A DNA stretch of 64,000 nt from Dermacentor variabilis (Eukaryota; Arthropoda; Arachnida; Ixodida; Ixodidae). Location: assembly GCF_050947875.1 (NCBI RefSeq), contig NC_134573.1:64209815-64273814 (forward strand), given 5' to 3'. The notes beneath the pieces are model-generated. The model was not told the DNA's origin and did not search any database. It saw nothing but the letters and a program-made list of their open reading frames with translations. Both the position numbers and the translations under genes were made by a program. Below, one piece after another: positions 10,626-21,838 of this stretch; position 1 is the stretch's first letter, and each line of letters begins with the position of its first letter.

Positions 10626-10885
10626 TGAATTTATTTAACGAATTAATTATTTATATCAATAATGATTTAGCATGAAAGCATCGTGAACAAAGAGAAAAGG
10701 CATTGTGTAAATGGTCATGCTGTTCTCAATGAAGGTAACTGATACCTCATGCCCAACTTATCCACAGTTAAAGTACTTATTCGCAGAGCAATTATACCAT
10801 CTTCAAAGAAGGTCTAAATATTTGGTTTTCTTTTATCACTACAGTCGACAAAATACGCGGTATTTCAGTAATGCTCCCAACGTAC

Positions 10886-10977
10886 GTCGTTCACCAGAGT
10901 GCCGATCATCGCAAAGTCGGAGATCAGGTTCAGCGAAGTCTCGACGCCGAAGGCGACATCGTAGTAGGCACCTTTGT
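10886..10977 (-). CDS. Gene copy A, exon 3
   Basis: A 92-bp minus-strand exon with a GCGCAG acceptor and a GTACGT donor. It enters in phase 1 and leaves in phase 0, and encodes KGAYYDVAFG, then VETSLNLISDF and AMIGTLVND. Exon 2 (12159-12216) ends with one leftover base, so the frame joins exactly. Copy B has the same exon at 51024-51115 with equal length and phases, reading KGVYYDAAFG and IETSLNLLSDF. This match first revealed the paralogy. No family was recognised; a tyrosine pair followed by an amphipathic segment is visible. Confidence 0.65.
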
Positions 10978-10979
10978 CT

Positions 10980-12158
10980 GCGCGCGAGACAGCTTCGTTG
11001 TCACACTCGCACCGCAGCGTTGCAAAGGTTTGCGCAGCACAAAGTCCGAGAACAATAAAGGGGAAACAGCATCTTTCAAATGCGCAAAGGGGAAAGGAGT
11101 CAAGGCTAAACCCCATGAGCGCGGTATTGTGCGCGACAGCGACGAGCGACGGCTTCGAGCGACGGATCGGGAAGTCGCGTGAACAGATCGCTCGCTCTTG
11201 TCGCGTGATCGCTTGGTTCTGCAAACCTAGAATTTGCCGCTCGTCGCCCGGAAATGCTATGAGCGACTAGCCAATAGCGCGAAGCTGGAACTGGATGTAC
11301 ATAACTCAAGTACTTCCGATTGTCGCACGGAACGAGCAAACGATTGAATTTTTATACGTGCGAGGATAAGAACCTACTGCAAGACTTTCAGAAATATTTT
11401 ATGCTGCTTTTTACAGTAAAACATATCAACTTGATTATAAAGCACGCGTCACGCTACTTTCGGCACCTATATTGCTGTCCTCATACCGGCAACACTGGGG
11501 AGACGTCGCTCGAAGTCATCGCTCGCATGGGGTACAATTTGTAGGCGACGAGCGAACGCGACAGCCACCTCCATCGCGTCGCTTGTCGCTGTCGCGTGCG
11601 AGATCGCTTGCATGGAGTTTATACTTCAAGCGCCAGGGAAGATCACTTTAGAAAGCTCGGAGCGGCATGTCGTATGCATACATTTGTTGGCTGCGGTAAA
11701 TGCATTGTGAGACCGGAACCGTGAAGTTACTCTTTGTCGTTTTGCTTTAGATCTATCAACTGTGTACGCATCTATCAGCAAAGACATGCCCTTCGCTAAA
11801 GGCCATATCTCTTGAGGCCTGAAGATATTATAAATCAGGTGTTGGCCTACTAAATGTAGTCTGTACGGCGTGATATGTCTAACGGATATGATAACGTACA
11901 CCTTCTGTCGAAGCGTTACTGCTCATAGCAAAAAAAAAAAAAATCTCGCAAGCCAGCGTTCTGCCGTCCATATGTCACGTTGCGCCCATTATTCGCCTTC
12001 CGGCGGAAAGGCATGCTACATAAGACTTGAAATTTTGTTAACCACTCTTTTCTCGCACAATGGTTCGTTAAATAAGTTTAAATCATCTTAGTTGATTTTA
12101 TATTGCTAAGCGTTTCTATTCTGCCTGGACGTAACCGCTGTGATGCAGGCGAACTTAC
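10980..12158. other. Intron of copy A with a partly conserved block
   Basis: Contains frames on both strands around 10974-11339 but no exon with paired signals. A block at 11730-11900 aligns with 52740-52890 of copy B (shared gtcgttttgcttta, gatat(c)tc and tgacctacta/tggcctacta words), but frames are shifted between copies, so it is either a lost exon or conserved noncoding DNA. Confidence 0.4.
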
Positions 12159-12216
12159 TGTGTATTCTGCGGTAACTGCCGAAGACGTAGACGAAAACGC
12201 AGATCGTGTTCACTAC
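12159..12216 (-). CDS. Gene copy A, exon 2 (membrane segment)
   Basis: A 58-bp minus-strand exon with a pyrimidine-rich CTTCAG acceptor and GTAAGT donor. It encodes VVNTICVFVYVFGSYRRIH plus one base. Exon 1 ends in phase 0, and the one leftover base matches exon 3. Copy B (53200-53257) encodes VVNTISVLVYVFGSYRRIH. Of the differences, four codons change synonymously and two change residues, a pattern expected under purifying selection. Together with the end of exon 1 it forms a hydrophobic segment of about 24 residues followed by a basic YRRIH, typical of the cytosolic edge of a transmembrane helix. Confidence 0.7.
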
Positions 12217-12604
12217 CTGAAGAGAGAAAGTCACGTGTTAAGTTTTCATCTCAATAAGCATGCATCTATCTCATGCTTCGGGACGAATCTGTTAGGGGTA
12301 CGATGTCCGGCCAGCAGATGGCACCACGCATCTTCGCGTTTGGTTTCATTTGTTTTCTCCTTTTCGCTTGTGTGCACAAAAAACAGTAATAATGGCGGCT
12401 TGACGGCTGCGTCGTTATTCACATGGCTGCGCGACAATCTGGTTGTGGCCTGTAACTGTGACCGGCTTGTGCCATCTGCACACACGCACACCAACAGAAC
12501 CGAGGAATCTTTATAAGAACGAATCACAGCCATAGGCGTAATGCGGACAGCCGCCCTCCATGAACGTGCTGGTCGGAGAAGAGCAATGACTTTGGTTGCT
12601 TAGT

Positions 12605-12660
12605 CAGCATCATCATCACTCTCAACCCATTATCACCCCTGCAGAAGAGCTGGTTTGTTT
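12605..12660 (-). mobile_element. Relic RTE tail
   Basis: A catcatcatca run followed by a weak match to the RTE 3' end (cagcctg..cccactgcag in the other copies). A similar relic sits at 53427-53480 between the same two exons of copy B, so the insertion may predate the duplication. Confidence 0.4.
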
Positions 12661-13547
12661 CGGCATTGTGCAATACTGGTGCAGAGTTGAGCCAACTGAT
12701 CATCTGTATAGGGAGCCGGTGTAGCGCTACGATGGAAGTAGCAGACTGAGCTTCACAGAGAGTTTCGCGCAAGGTTATTGATACTTAAATCTCCGCATCT
12801 TTCGTTTATTGTCAGCCTACCGAATGATAAACAGAGGTGCAAACGAAGCGCATACTGTAGTCACTTAATTGTAACGAGCATCTGAGGAGCTTTTTGAAAG
12901 ACGTTTTCCTTAGCGAGTTAGCGCCACTTTTCCCACACGGGTCATATCTGTTCCTAATCGTTTTAGTACGCCGGTCCCGGAGATATTGCAGTCTACAAAT
13001 GTGGGTCTATCTCGAATGTAGTGCAGTTTAAGGTCCGACGCTCTTCCTACTCCTGTCAAGTGAGGGTTGACGCAACAGACAGCCGTGCGCAGTGACTTGC
13101 CCCTTAAGCACGGGAAATAGCCCTACATCGCTCTCGGGAAACGTCAGTACATCGGCAGAGTTGCAGAGAGAGAGATCGGCGCCCACTCGCCACACGGCTT
13201 CGTACTGCCATGCCGTGCCCCAAGAAATTGCCGAGCGAAGCGGACTTTGAAGAGCGGAAGGAGAAACGTAAAGCGAGAAGGAGGGTTTCGGACGTCGCTG
13301 TGCATGGATCAAAAAAAGTTGGAAGGCTGTCGAGACTCTAGCTTACGTCTATCAAACGCTGTCGTTCCAGCCTGGCTCTAGCTTTAATAAAATACGCGGT
13401 TCACACAGCCGATTGTCACCATGAATTTGGCCAGGAAGACGTTGTCTTTCACCAACATCGTATACAGATCTAATCGCCTCGCAACTGTATTTTTGTTTCT
13501 CTTTCGTTAGCAACGCACGAAATATTCATGCACGCGGACAGACTTAC

Positions 13548-13595
13548 GCAGCAAAAGAACAAGATAGTGACGACCCCTTCTTTGGACCACGCCAT
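13548..13595 (-). CDS. Gene copy A, first recognisable coding exon
   Basis: A 48-bp minus-strand exon starting ATGGCGTGG and ending before a GTAAGT donor; it encodes MAWSKEGVVTILFFCC in phase 0. Copy B (53699-53746) has MAWSKEGVVTVIGCCC. Both are preceded by GCAG immediately before the ATG, so this may be the first coding exon spliced to a 5' untranslated exon, or an internal exon whose upstream part I did not find. Conservation continues about 130 bp upstream, but the frames there disagree in length, favouring UTR or intron. The end of the exon is hydrophobic and continues into exon 2. Confidence 0.6.
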
Positions 13596-14071
13596 CTGCA
13601 GTCGTGCTGGACGGGACGCAGAGGGCTCGCTTTCGAGTTAGCAGGCAGCGGCAGCTTCTTCTTTCTTCCTAATGCATCGCGTGGATAAAGATGACGGCGG
13701 TGATGATCATAGTCGCGAAAGTGAGTTCGTCGGCTACGCACGACTCTTCAGGCTCAAGTGCTGACTTGATCGTGCTCAAAATTCGCAATAAGTGGCGTTT
13801 CGGGGTGTGCTTGCGACGTGAGACGTATGGGTCCATGACTTCTCTGTTTCGGACAGAATAATCCGGAAGTATACGCGCCGTGCGTAGCGACGTCAGCGAT
13901 GCTAAAGAGCACTGTGAAAAAAATATATATTTATTTCCTACTCAAAGACGAACGCATTTCTTTTTACCGTGACAGCTGTTAAGTGGTTGAAAATGGGTTT
14001 GGCTTTTCCCGTCTCTCCATCCGTCATCACCATTGATGTTACTGTGTCGTCGTCCTCCCGTCTCTCGTGAT

Positions 14072-14125
14072 GACCTGACGACGACGACGACGACGATGAT
14101 GATTATGATGATGACGATGATGGGG
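14072..14125. repeat. (GACGATGA)n-type microsatellite
   Basis: Run of gacgacgac then gatgatgat trinucleotides with interruptions, similar to tails of RTE elements in this window, though no RTE body is attached. Confidence 0.75.
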
Positions 14126-14159
14126 TATACCCACTCGAGAGAACTGGCCAAGAGTAGGG

Positions 14160-14590
14160 CGGATTTCAGAGATATGGTAGTGGAATGAATATAAAAGTAA
14201 GTAATTTTGATGAATAAATTCCAGCGAGTAAACTATCAGACGCTCGATTAAACAGTCATTCTAACGAATAGGGAAAAATAAGACAGTATTGTGACGTAGT
14301 AGTGACGGGGAAAAACACAGCACCAAAGCTGTCAATAGCTTAACTAACTTTTATTTAGCGAATCTGTGCAGAATTGGGCCTAGAGTGGGCATGGGTAGAG
14401 CGCCTGTGGCATCACGGCTAATTTTCGCTTCGTGCGGCTTTTCTAGTTCGTGCAGTAGCCTGCACGAAGTAGAAACAGAAACAGAAATTTTTAGAATCTA
14501 ATTCATTCTTTGCATCGGCCCAACATGGTTTTAGGCGCACATTTTCCTGTGAAACCGAGTTAGTTCTGTTCACTCAGCGTTTGCATGCTA
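14160..14590. other. Unassigned stretch
   Basis: No gene or recognised element. AT-rich DNA with no exon-like block shared with copy B. Confidence 0.35.
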
Positions 14591-14599
14591 TATTAGACA

Positions 14600-16055
14600 A
14601 ACACTTCAAGATGGACTGCATTTTTTTTACTTTGCGAAGGCCCTTGAAAAAGTTAATCACGCCTTACTAATGTTCAAACTCTCCTCACTCAATCTCTACT
14701 CTAACATACTGTTTTAGCTCGAAGGCTTCGTAACAAACCGCCTCCAGTACGTCACACTTAACGGTCATAACTCACCTGAAATAAACGTAACATCAGGAGT
14801 ACCACCGGTTCAGTTTTAGGCCCACTTTTGTTTATAATATATATTACCGATTTGCCTAACGGTGTTTCTTCTTCTGTGCATTTGTATGCCGGTGACTGTG
14901 CACTTTACAAGGAAATGGCTAACGATGACGATAAAAATATCTTGCAGACAGACTTAAATAACATTGCAAGTTGGTGCGATAACTGGCTCATGAATTCAAA
15001 TCCCAACAAACGCTAACTAATGACTGTCTCTCGGCAGTACGATAGCTCCTCAACTTACAAACTAGGCGGCATCGAACTCGACCATGTATCATAATACCGG
15101 TACTTCGGTGTTATTATTGCATAAAATATAACCTGGAATACTCGTATTAATATGATCACCAACAGTATACTAACCGCACATTAGGATACTTACGACTTAG
15201 CTTCAATAAAGACCCACCTCCCCTCAAGATGCTTCTCTACAACACTCATGTGCGCTCGAAGTTAGAATACGCCGCTGCGATCTGAAACCCTCATCATGCA
15301 AATTTAATTAGGTCTCCAGAATTAATTCAGAATAACGCTGCATTATTCATTCTTTCTAATTGCCATCGTACAACAAGTATAACAGCAATGAAACAAGCTC
15401 TATCACTGCCATTTCTCTCACTGCGTCGTAAGTATTTCCGGCTTTGCCTCTTTCATGAGGTCTTCCATAATTCACCACTACGTACCGAGTTTATCACGCC
15501 ACCCACTTATTGCTCATCACAGATTGACCATAAACACAAAGTGAAATGCATTTTTTGCAACACAAAAACATTTTATTTTTCCTCCATACCGCACACATTA
15601 AACTATTGCGACCACCTACCTGACGAGAATGTTTCCATTTCTGAGTATTCTCTTTTTTCATTCTTTATTTGCCCACCTACATTGTGATAGCCCGGCTTAA
15701 CCATATCGTCCTCCCCACACCTTTATTTATATTTATACATGCGTCGCGACGCCTGCAATTTCTTTCGCTTTTTCCCGGTTTCGTTTTTCTTTCTTCTGTT
15801 CTTTTCTCCCTTTCCCAAATTTATCTTACGCTATTTTGACACTACTATTGTATAACATGCTGTGTTTATTTCTCTTCAATTCAGTTATATTTGCTTTAGT
15901 CCCATTCTGGTATATTTAATTCGACTTTTGCAATTTGTCGCTAATGCTGTATAACGGTGCACGTTTCATTCTGTTCTTTTCTTTGTTCATATGTTGTCAC
16001 CCACTCCCCTCTGCAATGCCTCGGCTATTGAGGGTATCGAAAATAAATAAATAAA
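14600..16055 (+). pseudogene. CR1/L2-like LINE remnant, RT and C-terminus
   Basis: Plus-strand remains of the second half of a LINE reverse transcriptase: FAKALEKVNHALL, a VTSGVPP word, IIYITDLPNG, then VHLYAGDCALY, in which the catalytic YADD reads YAGD, and LNNIASWCDNWLMNSNPNK. Further downstream, 15388-15687 encodes a C-terminal region (PFLSLRRKYFRLCLFHEVFH). The sequence ends in an (aaat)n tail at 16040-16055. Stops and frameshifts occur throughout, and the endonuclease and N-terminal RT are missing. Family assignment is by general resemblance to CR1/L2/Jockey elements. Confidence 0.7.
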
Positions 16056-16059
16056 AGCA

Positions 16060-16275
16060 AGCTACACTCCACGCACCACGAACAGCGGCGGACACAGCCG
16101 CCCATCGTCGCAATCTGATCAGCGGGTCAAGCGCGTCGGCTTTTATACGTAACTCGTCAAAGGTTCCAACATAGAGAAATGATTCAACAAGAGCGGACAC
16201 TCCCATAGAGCCCAGTGCTCGAACTGACTGCTGCGCACCAAGCGACCGACGTTGATACCTGAACAACACCTCCAG
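16060..16275. repeat. LTR-like fragment
   Basis: Shares caagcgcgtcggcttttatacgt-type words and gtcaaaggttcca with the LTRs at 9982-10404 and 25500-25830. Partial; ends not defined. Confidence 0.45.
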
Positions 16276-16279
16276 GTTT

Positions 16280-17235
16280 CGGTTTTGGGCGCGCGCATCT
16301 TGAACGGTAGCTGGAACGTTTTAGGCCGGCAGCGCTGGTCACCGCGGCATCTTTTTTTTTTCCTTCTAATGCTCACCCGCACCCCGTCTTGGTGCGAAAT
16401 CGTTTTATTATAGATGAGTGCGAACCGTCTTCACAAGCCCCCATAGGTTATGTGCAACGTGCAATTTCATAAAGAACACGCAAGACACCTTGTGAAATGA
16501 GGAAATGTTTATATTTTACTCTAGATACAAATGCTCGTTCCGGACTTTTTATGCATTCATTCAACATTGCATCCATTGTTGCGGCACCAGGTGAGCAGCA
16601 GCAGTACCCGTACGAAGCTCCACCGGACGAGGTCAGCTGAGAAAGGTAAATTACAAGCATGTGTCATTTTGGTACTAGCACCTTATAGGAATAATGTGTA
16701 TAGAGGCGAAACGTGCGAAAGTCGTGAATCGGCGGCATTACGAAAAAGAACAATTCGCTTTTACATATACGGCGTAGAGCATAAGCGACTCATCCCGAAC
16801 AATGGCGTACATATCGCGAAAACATCCGATTTCCAAGCATTCCCTCATTCCAGGGCCTTATTTGTTCCTACACTTTAAGAGCACAAATAAACGCGGGCTA
16901 TATACTGCGCGTTTCCAAAGGAACTTGGCTTCAACCGACGTGATAGTACGCTACGTATACAGAGGCGGCCACAACACAGGCTCTCAAACAGACCATGCTG
17001 GACGCCCGCAGAATTCCCTCTACTGGCACTCACGACAAATGGTTGGGTGCAAAGCCCTTTTTCAGTCGCTCAGAAATAGAATTTTGGACTAGGTTCCCGG
17101 TGTTTCATCTCATTGGCGTTATCTTTTGCGCGTTCTGCCGGCGCAATCAACACACTCCCGTGTTACCACTCTTAATTCGCAATCGCTCATCGCGTTTTCG
17201 ACAAGCTCGAGTACCGAAGGAATGTGTGTGTTGTC
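16280..17235. other. Unassigned stretch
   Basis: Open frames of 64-129 codons on the plus strand (16531-17384) overlap and shift into one another without motif. No paired splice signals with a paralogue. Nothing is called. Confidence 0.35.
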
Positions 17236-17239
17236 ACGG

Positions 17240-17665
17240 GGCCATAAAATGCGTCACAAGCTTGTCCTACTACAATTCAGTAAACGCCGAACTAACTTTG
17301 TCACCACGGCCGAGCTGCTTTTCGCTGCGCCACGACAGGCTCGGCGAGTGTGCCTCAAAGTTAACCCAAAATGTAACAATATAATTAAAATCATGCTGGG
17401 GGTCAGATAAAGCGTCACAAACTCGTCCCAGTACACGCGCAAAAAAGAAAAATGCGTCACACGGCCGAGCTGCTTTCCCTAACTGCGTCGCAACACCAGG
17501 CGCGGCGAGTGCGCCGAAAAACTAACGAAATTGGGTATAATCATGGGGGACCCATAGAAAGCGTGGCAAACATCTCCCAGTACGAGTCACTAACTCAAAG
17601 TAACTGCGGCAGGACCGCTGAGGTGTTTTTCGCTAATTGCGTCACAAGTCTGGATTCCGTGCCGT
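17240..17665. repeat. Degenerate tandem repeat, ~150-bp period, about 2.7 units
   Basis: Three successive blocks (17240-17405, 17406-17553, 17554-17665) share gcgtcacaa, ctcgtcc(c)agtac, cggccgagctgctttt and ggc(t/g)cggcgagtg..gc. Identity is moderate and units differ by small indels. The frames through it are not conserved between units, so it looks noncoding. Confidence 0.65.
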
Positions 17666-17669
17666 AAGC

Positions 17670-18370
17670 CTAATTGCTCGAAATGCATTGCAGGCTGTCA
17701 GTTTCTCTCCTTGCCATAGTTCGATGGTACAGTGGTGTCGTGTCGGAGTGCAGAAGGAACGCAAAAATATGCCGGGAATCCCCCCCCGCAAGAAAAAAAC
17801 CAGAAACCAGACTAAATCTGAAAAAGAAAACAGTCAGACGGGTCGCCGAACAGGACAACGCTAGCATGCACAGCCGGCCTCGCTCGCCTCGGTGGCGTGT
17901 GTGACGGATGACGCGTGCACTGGCGCGTCATTGGCCTGTCGCTAGGTAACGCGAGAAAAGTAAGTCGCAAAGTATAACTTAATTTATGCGCAGATATCTT
18001 TGGTTTTTCCCGGAAATATTAAAAAAATAAAACAATGTCTGTAAACTTCCCTTCAAATTATTTTTTTTTTTCATGCTCGCGCCAGCAAACGGTCAACATT
18101 AATACTAGCGCGACGTATTTCCTGTTGCCAGTTTTCGCCGAGTGTCCCCTCTTGTTCCAATCCTTTCTCTATGGTTTCCGCGTGGTTTCAAGAAACTACT
18201 GCGCAATTCGACAATTCGTATCGCGCGTGCAATCGGCCAATAAATGGTTCGCCGTGGACATCCACGACAAGTACAATGAACCACAACATTCAAGTTCCAA
18301 ATCAAGCAGGTGAGTCTTGCGCTGTGCGATAACGTTTGTGTCAACCGGTAAATAGCGGTCACAGGCGAAA
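17670..18370. other. Unassigned stretch
   Basis: No exon or element recognised. Includes a lysine-rich chance frame around 17637-17904. Confidence 0.35.
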
Positions 18371-18378
18371 GGCAAATA

Positions 18379-18621
18379 CATACCCGCCGTGGTTGCTGAG
18401 TGGCTATGGTGTTAGGCTGCTGAGCACGAGGTCGCGGTATCGAATCCTGGCCACGGCGGCCGTATTCCGATGGGGGCGAAATGCGAAAACACCCGTGTAC
18501 TTAGATTTAGGTGCACGTTAAAGAACCTCAGGTGGTCGAAATTTCCGGAGTCCTCCACTACGGCGTGCCTCATAATCAGAAAGTGGTTTTGGCACGTAAA
18601 ACCCCATAATTTAATTTCTTT
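18379..18621 (+). mobile_element. Ruka-type SINE, full length
   Basis: A 243-bp tRNA-derived SINE. The head (18384-18450) resembles a tRNA gene, with an A-box-like tggctatggtgttaggc and a B-box-like ggtatcgaatcc, the internal RNA polymerase III promoter. The body carries the conserved tick sequence gtgcacgttaaagaacctca and ends in an AT-rich tail. It is flanked by an exact 11-bp target duplication, aaaggcaaata (18368-18378 and 18622-18632), as expected from LINE-driven insertion. A chance frame of over 100 codons through this SINE should not be annotated as protein. Confidence 0.9.
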
Positions 18622-18917
18622 AAAGGCAAATAAGCACATGTATCAATATCTACATATATTTATAAATCAAACAGTGAGCTTCACCGTTACCAAAGGGGGC
18701 AGAATAAGAAAACTGTCTACAACCACCGCCACAATTCCAGCGTTTTTTTTTTTTTTACATTTAAGCATTCGCATATTTCGTAACTGGAATATATTGTTAT
18801 TATTCACTTCATACTGATGTCATTTACGTTTTAACTGACAATTTTCAGATACCAATTTCCTTTCACTTCATTTTTCTCAATATTGTAGTTTATTTGCTTA
18901 TACCGCCGAGCCTCCCG

Positions 18918-18955
18918 ATTCATGGTCAATCCTCCGTAGTGGATTGACCATGAAT
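18918..18955. repeat. Perfect hairpin (15-bp arms)
   Basis: Arms attcatggtcaatcc and its exact reverse complement are separated by an 8-base loop. No gene context. It could form a cruciform or be the tip of a small foldback element. Confidence 0.8.
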
Positions 18956-18959
18956 GACC

Positions 18960-19840
18960 AAATAAGACTAAATGGTCCACGTCTTACTGCATGCCAATTT
19001 CAGTGTGCTACTCCGTCTTCAGCTATAGAAAAGCCGCCTGGTATTGACGAGGAGGAGGATCTCTCGCGGACCTTTCCACGGGTATACAAGCCTAGTCAGC
19101 AGATCCAGTGATCTAGGTTATGCAACGCGGTGCCACGCAACAGCCTAAATACATAGCCGTATGCCTTCCATCACGTACTACCACTGCCCAAAAAGCCGAC
19201 TCACCATACTAGGAACACCATATGTTGATCCTTAACGAAAACGGCTAGCAATATTCTATATACATCGACCGCGGCAAACGCAGCAGGGGATATTTATTCA
19301 CCCCCGCCTACGCATGAACACCACAGGACTGAAGTGCAGGCAACATGTTAACAGTAGCAATTATTCCTGACGCTGTACCTCTTTGGGCCTATAGTTGATG
19401 TTTGCCTATTTTGAAGAACCTTCAGCTAAGGAAGGATTAAGGTTCGGAGCAGGCGTTCAGGGCAGGATCGAATGTTTCTCCAGTGAATTAGGACTTGCCT
19501 GCTTTCTATGCCCGTGCCCCTTAACTCTATCATATCTCCCCAAATCTTTGCCAGGTTTCATGAGCGAACGCGTCCTGCGACTCAGCCTCGCAGATTTCTA
19601 GCTGCGCGTCCAGCATCATAGTTTCGCGTGCCCATGCTTATATCTTCATTGTGATCCAAGCACCTGTACGGGGCCCGAAACGTCATGTTCTTTATTATTT
19701 TTTTATTCTTCGCGAGTGCATCTTTATTTTTTTGTCACCATAGGGTACCAAGAGTCACCCAAGCGAAAGAACAGAAACCTGTAAACACATATTTGCTACT
19801 TTGTTACGTTATGTCGAAGCTACGTGTGAAGACGCCACTC
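18960..19840. other. Unassigned stretch
   Basis: Nothing recognised on either strand apart from a 68-codon chance frame (19395-19601). Confidence 0.35.
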
Positions 19841-19842
19841 AC

Positions 19843-19889
19843 GGTGTTATGGTCAGCTCGCTGAGGCGGTCCTCCTCGGTGGCCGACAT
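19843..19889 (-). CDS. Candidate first coding exon (MSATEED...)
   Basis: On the minus strand an ATG opens MSATEEDRLSELTIT plus two bases, directly followed by a consensus GTGAGT donor. The peptide is acidic and polar, as is common for cytosolic N-termini. The next exon would have to start in phase 2; no partner was found, and the frame does not join the exon at 13548-13595. There is no paralogue in the window. It may belong to an unrelated minus-strand gene, or be chance. Confidence 0.3.
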
Positions 19890-19899
19890 CTCGCGATGT

Positions 19900-21755
19900 C
19901 AACAGCTACGTCTACCGTGTATCGTGCGTGCGGAGTGAGGACAAGTCGAAGAAAACGCCCCGCCCAGAAGAACGCACTGCGATAGCCATTTGTTTTGTCC
20001 TCCTAGGCGAACGACTAAATTTCACGCAGCTGATTGTCCGCCTCACTAGTCGTGAGAGTGACCACAAAACACAGCTCAGAGTTCAGTGCTCGCCTAATGA
20101 TATGCATACATCCGGGAGCATGCAGAATAGTTCCGCAAGTGCGTGTACGTCTCTGGACAGCGGTGACTCCCACTCCGTCCTGCCTGAGGTGTCGAGATTG
20201 CCTCGAAGTATTTTAAACCAAATGGCACTTTATATCCCATTTAAATATATATATGAGTGGCGTTTATGCTTTTGTCTGATTTTTTTTATCACAGCCCACA
20301 ACTACGTATCACCTAAAGACGGGGCGCGCGCACACCGTAGTTAGCAGATATGACGCAAGCTCCAGAGGTGTTAATGTTTTGAGCTAGCTGATTTTCAGTT
20401 TCTTTAATTCAGCGTCATTTCAGCGAGGTAGTGGCCTTCTTGCCAGTTTCAGCGTCCATAACGGTTCTTTCCAACTTATGCTAAAGCACCCCCTGTGTTT
20501 TAAGCATAATATTGGCACGTAGATTGTTCTCGTCTCCGCAGTGTGTAACTATAGGCCACTTTTGCTGCCCGTAATTTTGATGCCGCTGCTTTTCAAAGAA
20601 ATGGAGAATATTTTAGGCGGTAAGGCACAACAACGTTTCTTTTTATCGTCTATAAGACAGCGATCTCTCTTTCAACTCCATTGAGTCCTGTAGAGAAAAG
20701 AAAGCGTAGCACTAATTTGTCATTTCTGCACGATGCTCGCCTTCGCCCTATTGCCCCTCGCCTGCTCAAAGGACCTCGGTTTGTTATTTCATTTCTCAGC
20801 CGCAATTACAGATGCCTCAATCAGCGGGATTAAATCGCTATACACTGCTTGCTTTCAGAGACCTGCCAGAACTGTGGACTTTCGGTGTATTCCGTGCTAG
20901 AAGGCACGAAAGATTTCTTTTACGTAACACAGACTTGCGCAAGCTTGTAGATATGTCATCGAAAGAATAAAGTATTAATATAAAAGCGAAGACTTAGCAA
21001 ATGAGCAAGCACATAGCTCCTTTTAGGAAGAAAAAACAGAAAATCTGGTATGTGAGCACACCACTGAAAAACAGAAACCGAAACCAAATTTTGAGTTTGT
21101 TTCTGCCTTCTGGTGGGAGACTGTGGTACTAAGTCTTATGAGGCTTTAAAAAATATCACGTAGCACAGTATTAAACCGATGCTAGCATGACGCGGGACTA
21201 CATGTGCGTGAGATTAAACAACCTGCCCACGGCTCCGACCATTCATAAATGATACGCCTGGGTTTATCAAGATGCCACATGAGTCGGCGCGACTGTGTTT
21301 TAAAAATCTTTTTTTTTTGTGAACAGCACTACTCCATGCGTGGAATATCGAGGTAAGCATCAATCGAAAGCTAAGTCTCTGTACTTCATAAACTGGAGCG
21401 GCTAATTTGTCAGCAATTCTAGTTTCATCACAGGGACCAGCTTTGTCTCCAAAATTGAGTGTAAATTATCGTTGTTTCTGTACCCTTCCATTGATAAATC
21501 TTCAACCGCTCTAGGAACAAAATTCTAGCTTTCGACAGCATATTCACTGCACTTGACTCGTATGGCTTGTCTTGTAGAATATCTGTCACCTGCCTTCTTG
21601 AATTTTCGACCTGTACCTTTGATCATTCGCGAAAAAAACCTGCTTGTTTCATTGAAAACGTGCTACCTTTGTTTCACGGCTGCTTGGGGCGCTAGTTGGC
21701 ACGTGGTTAAAAAAGCTGGATTGGAGGAAAAAATAATAATCGCTTGAATTAAGTT
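19900..21755. other. Unassigned stretch
   Basis: No element or exon recognised. The plus-strand frame at 19928-20344 (138 codons) shows no motif, and the rest is AT-rich with short frames. Confidence 0.35.
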
Positions 21756-21838
21756 TACTTTTAATCACATTGGCGTGGCGATGGTGCAGTCATTTCGAGC
21801 TCCTGTAATGCGCGGTCACAGCGCGACCGCAGACGACC

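Noticed and set aside
13830..14160. Additional upstream exon of the duplicated gene, paired with 53950-54220
   Set aside because: Only an AT-rich ggaaataaa-like stretch aligns; frames differ, so it looks like conserved intron or flank.
17240..17665. CRISPR-like repeats
   Set aside because: Three degenerate 150-bp units without short identical repeats or unique spacers, in a eukaryotic genome.
18384..18450. tRNA gene
   Set aside because: The A and B boxes belong to the SINE head; no full cloverleaf with an acceptor stem was found.
18470..18817. 115-codon plus-strand frame, and its 69-codon relative at 4265-4474
   Set aside because: Both are read through the Ruka-type SINE; the similarity is that of the repeat.
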